64,000 bases of DNA from positions 15,189,133 through 15,253,132 of the forward strand of contig CM077833.1 in NCBI GenBank assembly GCA_039720395.1, in the 5' to 3' direction. Shown here one piece after another: positions 62,157 to 64,000 of this stretch (position 1 is the first letter of the stretch; every line of letters begins with the position of its first letter). A program made the translations under genes and the position numbers. The stretch is from Liquidambar formosana (taxonomy: Eukaryota; Streptophyta; Magnoliopsida; Saxifragales; Altingiaceae). Below the pieces are notes generated by a model. It saw nothing but the letters and a program-made list of their open reading frames with translations. It was not told the origin of the DNA and searched no databases.

Positions 62157-62280
62157 AGTTATATATATCAGCACCATGCATTGGGGGTTGTACTCCTTGC
62201 ATTAGTCCAATGTATCTCATATCCCATTAGTGCATAAGGTACAACTCCTAATGCAGATGTTGATATAAGTTATATCAGTA
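62157..62280. repeat. Fold-back repeat, about 124 bp
   Basis: TTATATATATCAGCACCATGCATTGGGGGTTGTAC (read in two halves) on the left; its inverse on the right contains GTACAACTCCTAATGCAGATGTTGATATAA. Arms are about 45-50 bases with mismatches. Confidence 0.6.
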
Positions 62281-62289
62281 TGTACTTAC

Positions 62290-62511
62290 CTAATCATCAT
62301 CCTCTATATGATGAGGCCATGACCCATCAATGCAGTATAAAGGTGTATAACTAAAGCCAAATGTAATGGCGTATGTCTCGCCTGGATCAAAGTCGTCGCT
62401 TCCTAATATCGAAACCAACACCATCTTTACACAATCCCGAAGAGTGAATTCATTAACTGGTCTTTGGGATTTGCACCCAAGTGTAATGCTTTGAGAACCA
62501 TCCGAATACAC
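62290..62511 (-). other. Unrecognised 73-codon frame, possible exon fragment
   Basis: From an ATG at 62511 the frame reads MYSDGSQSITLGCKSQRPVN at the start and ends GSWPHHIEDDD before TAG. It is open for a few more codons upstream (SKASNLWPKV). Composition is balanced (Gly, Asp, Thr, Cys, aromatic residues) and not low-complexity, unlike most frames nearby. The stop is followed at once by GTAAGTAC, a strong donor consensus. No family is recognised. It could be a captured or decayed exon. Confidence 0.35.
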
Positions 62512-62547
62512 CTTTGGCCATAGATTGGATGCCTTAGAATGGGATTA

Positions 62548-62585
<38 letters not shown>

Positions 62586-62683
62586 CATCATTTTCCACAA
62601 TTCAAATCCTCGAGATTGCGTCCAACAAAATGGGATTGAAAAACTTCGGGCTTTGACAGTTTAGACACCTCATTGTTTGGCAG

Positions 62684-62722
<39 letters not shown>

Positions 62723-64000
62723 TTAGAAAGTTTTTTTTTTTCTTTTTTCTTTTCTAGACATAATTAATTTTAATTCAATTTTGAGTGTTGGCCTTAAGAT
62801 TTTCCATTCATCAATAGAATTTTTTTTCTCCCCCCATAGATAGACAATTTATTAACTTTTAAAAGAAAAGATGGCTAAAAGCCTACATCAAAAGAATTAT
62901 TCTGTTCCAACCAAGGGGGAACATCAAATTCCCACTCAATGGAATTGAGTAAGCATGTTGCTGCAGTGATTAAGATTTTGACGTAATGAGTAAGGAATTA
63001 ATTCCCCATGCTGGAAATATATTTAAGCTGTTGAGTTAAGACAGCAAGAGCTATTGGATGTCTTACAATGGGAGAATTATGCTAATGATTTTCAAACCAA
63101 TATTTTTCTAGGTATTGGTCATTATCACGCCTTTGATATTTTTTCCAAAATAGCCAGTCAAATTTAAGCATATATGTTAAAACATCTCAATCATCATTCA
63201 AATTGTGTGTTCCCACAACTTCCTTGGATCCATCTCATGCCTTCGAGAAGTGGACTACTATGATTTTGATATACTCCTACCGAAGCCAATCTACATTTGA
63301 TGGTGATTTTGCTTGCAAAATAGTTTTATTTCTAACATATTTATTTCTCATTAACTAACAAAATATCAACTCATTCTGTCATGATTTTCAAACCTAATTG
63401 TGTAATATTTCGTTCTCATTTCTTTTCATGCCTAGAGCTGGTTTGAAGTAGAAAACCCTATCCAATCATTCATCCGAGGGGGTGCTATAAAAACAAAATT
63501 CTTAGGGGGAGCAAATTTATGACATGGTGTCACTGCCATTCTTCTCTTTGGAATCTTAAAATCAAATGATTATCGTGATCGAGGAGTACCCAAATTTGCT
63601 TTTTCCTTCCTAAGGAGGCGAAATATTGGTCATAAATTTGAAATTTGAAATTTGAAATTTGAAAGGTGAACTTGATTTGACAACTTAAACAAGTCTAATC
63701 TAATCTCCTGATTTTTCATCTTTTAGATATAGACTTTTAAATATTGATGAAGTGTAGTTATCTCATGTGTACCATGTTACAATAGGCTCTCATCCATATC
63801 CTCCACTAATGATCTTGTTAAATTGTTAAATTTTCAGTTGTGTGTATCTCATTTTAGAAATTCGTTAAAAAAAAAAATTAAATAAATCGAATAATAACAA
63901 CATTTTACTATTAATTTAAAACGATTGTTGTTGCAGCAATCCAAACATGATGTATTTGGCTTAATATATTATAAACCATTTACATTTTACAAGAAAAACC
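62512..64000. other. Intergenic, AT-rich end of the window
   Basis: Contains (TA)n at 62551-62582, a poly-A run at 62685-62720 and a small tandem repeat TTTGAAA at about 63640-63664. No gene seen. Confidence 0.6.

Noticed and set aside
62290..62511. Considered as a complete small gene
   Set aside because: No promoter, poly-A signal or homologue can be named, so it is kept only as an unexplained frame.
1..64000. CRISPR arrays, operons, riboswitches, rRNA or organelle DNA
   Set aside because: No regularly spaced short repeats, ribosome-binding sites or rRNA-like blocks; the introns and TEs are typical of a plant nuclear genome.

Overview
This is nuclear DNA of a dicot-type plant. The evidence is AT-rich sequence, GT-AG introns, very long TE-filled introns, chloroplast-type protein N-termini and plant-specific mobile elements (TRIMs, MULEs, hAT- and Stowaway-like MITEs, tRNA-derived SINEs, Copia and L1-type fragments). 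The sequence does not settle the species; a woody eudicot with a fairly large genome fits.

Two protein genes can be reconstructed exon by exon, and they converge tail to tail. (1) Positions 965-45161, + strand: a 21-exon ABC1-type atypical kinase, best matched to plastid ABC1K3. It encodes 722 residues, but only 2.17 kb of the 44.2 kb is coding. All exon phases join without a break, and the alanine-rich loop, the VAVK lysine, the HADPHPGN loop and DFG are present. (2) Positions 53357-46772, - strand: a 10-exon plastid shikimate kinase, the fifth step of the shikimate pathway. It is recognisable from start to stop, but exon 7 carries one surplus base that breaks the frame before the substrate lid. 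A TATA box (54177-54184) and a probable intron-containing 5' leader lie upstream. About 1.6 kb separates the two stop codons.

Most of the rest is mobile DNA. Introns 1-10 of the kinase gene hold a duplicated L1-type fragment, complex microsatellites, a MITE inside an older repeat, SINEs, a Stowaway-like element, a deleted Copia element and at least seven loci of one TRIM family. The TRIMs have 105-114 bp LTRs and an initiator-Met-tRNA primer site; one locus is a tandem array of four LTRs, and one sits inside a Copia LTR. Intron 18 holds a palindromic MITE, and the last intron holds a 1.8 kb MULE with three internal tandem units. The shikimate kinase intron between exons 4 and 5 carries a hAT-like MITE with a perfect 8-bp target duplication.

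Positions 54.2-64 kb hold no complete gene. They contain a 1.5 kb MULE whose terminal repeats carry several ACGTG cores about 1.1 kb upstream of the shikimate kinase promoter, more fold-back MITEs, an RNase H fragment of an L1-type element, and an unexplained 73-codon frame near 62.4 kb. No rRNA, functional tRNA, CRISPR array or prokaryotic-type system was seen.
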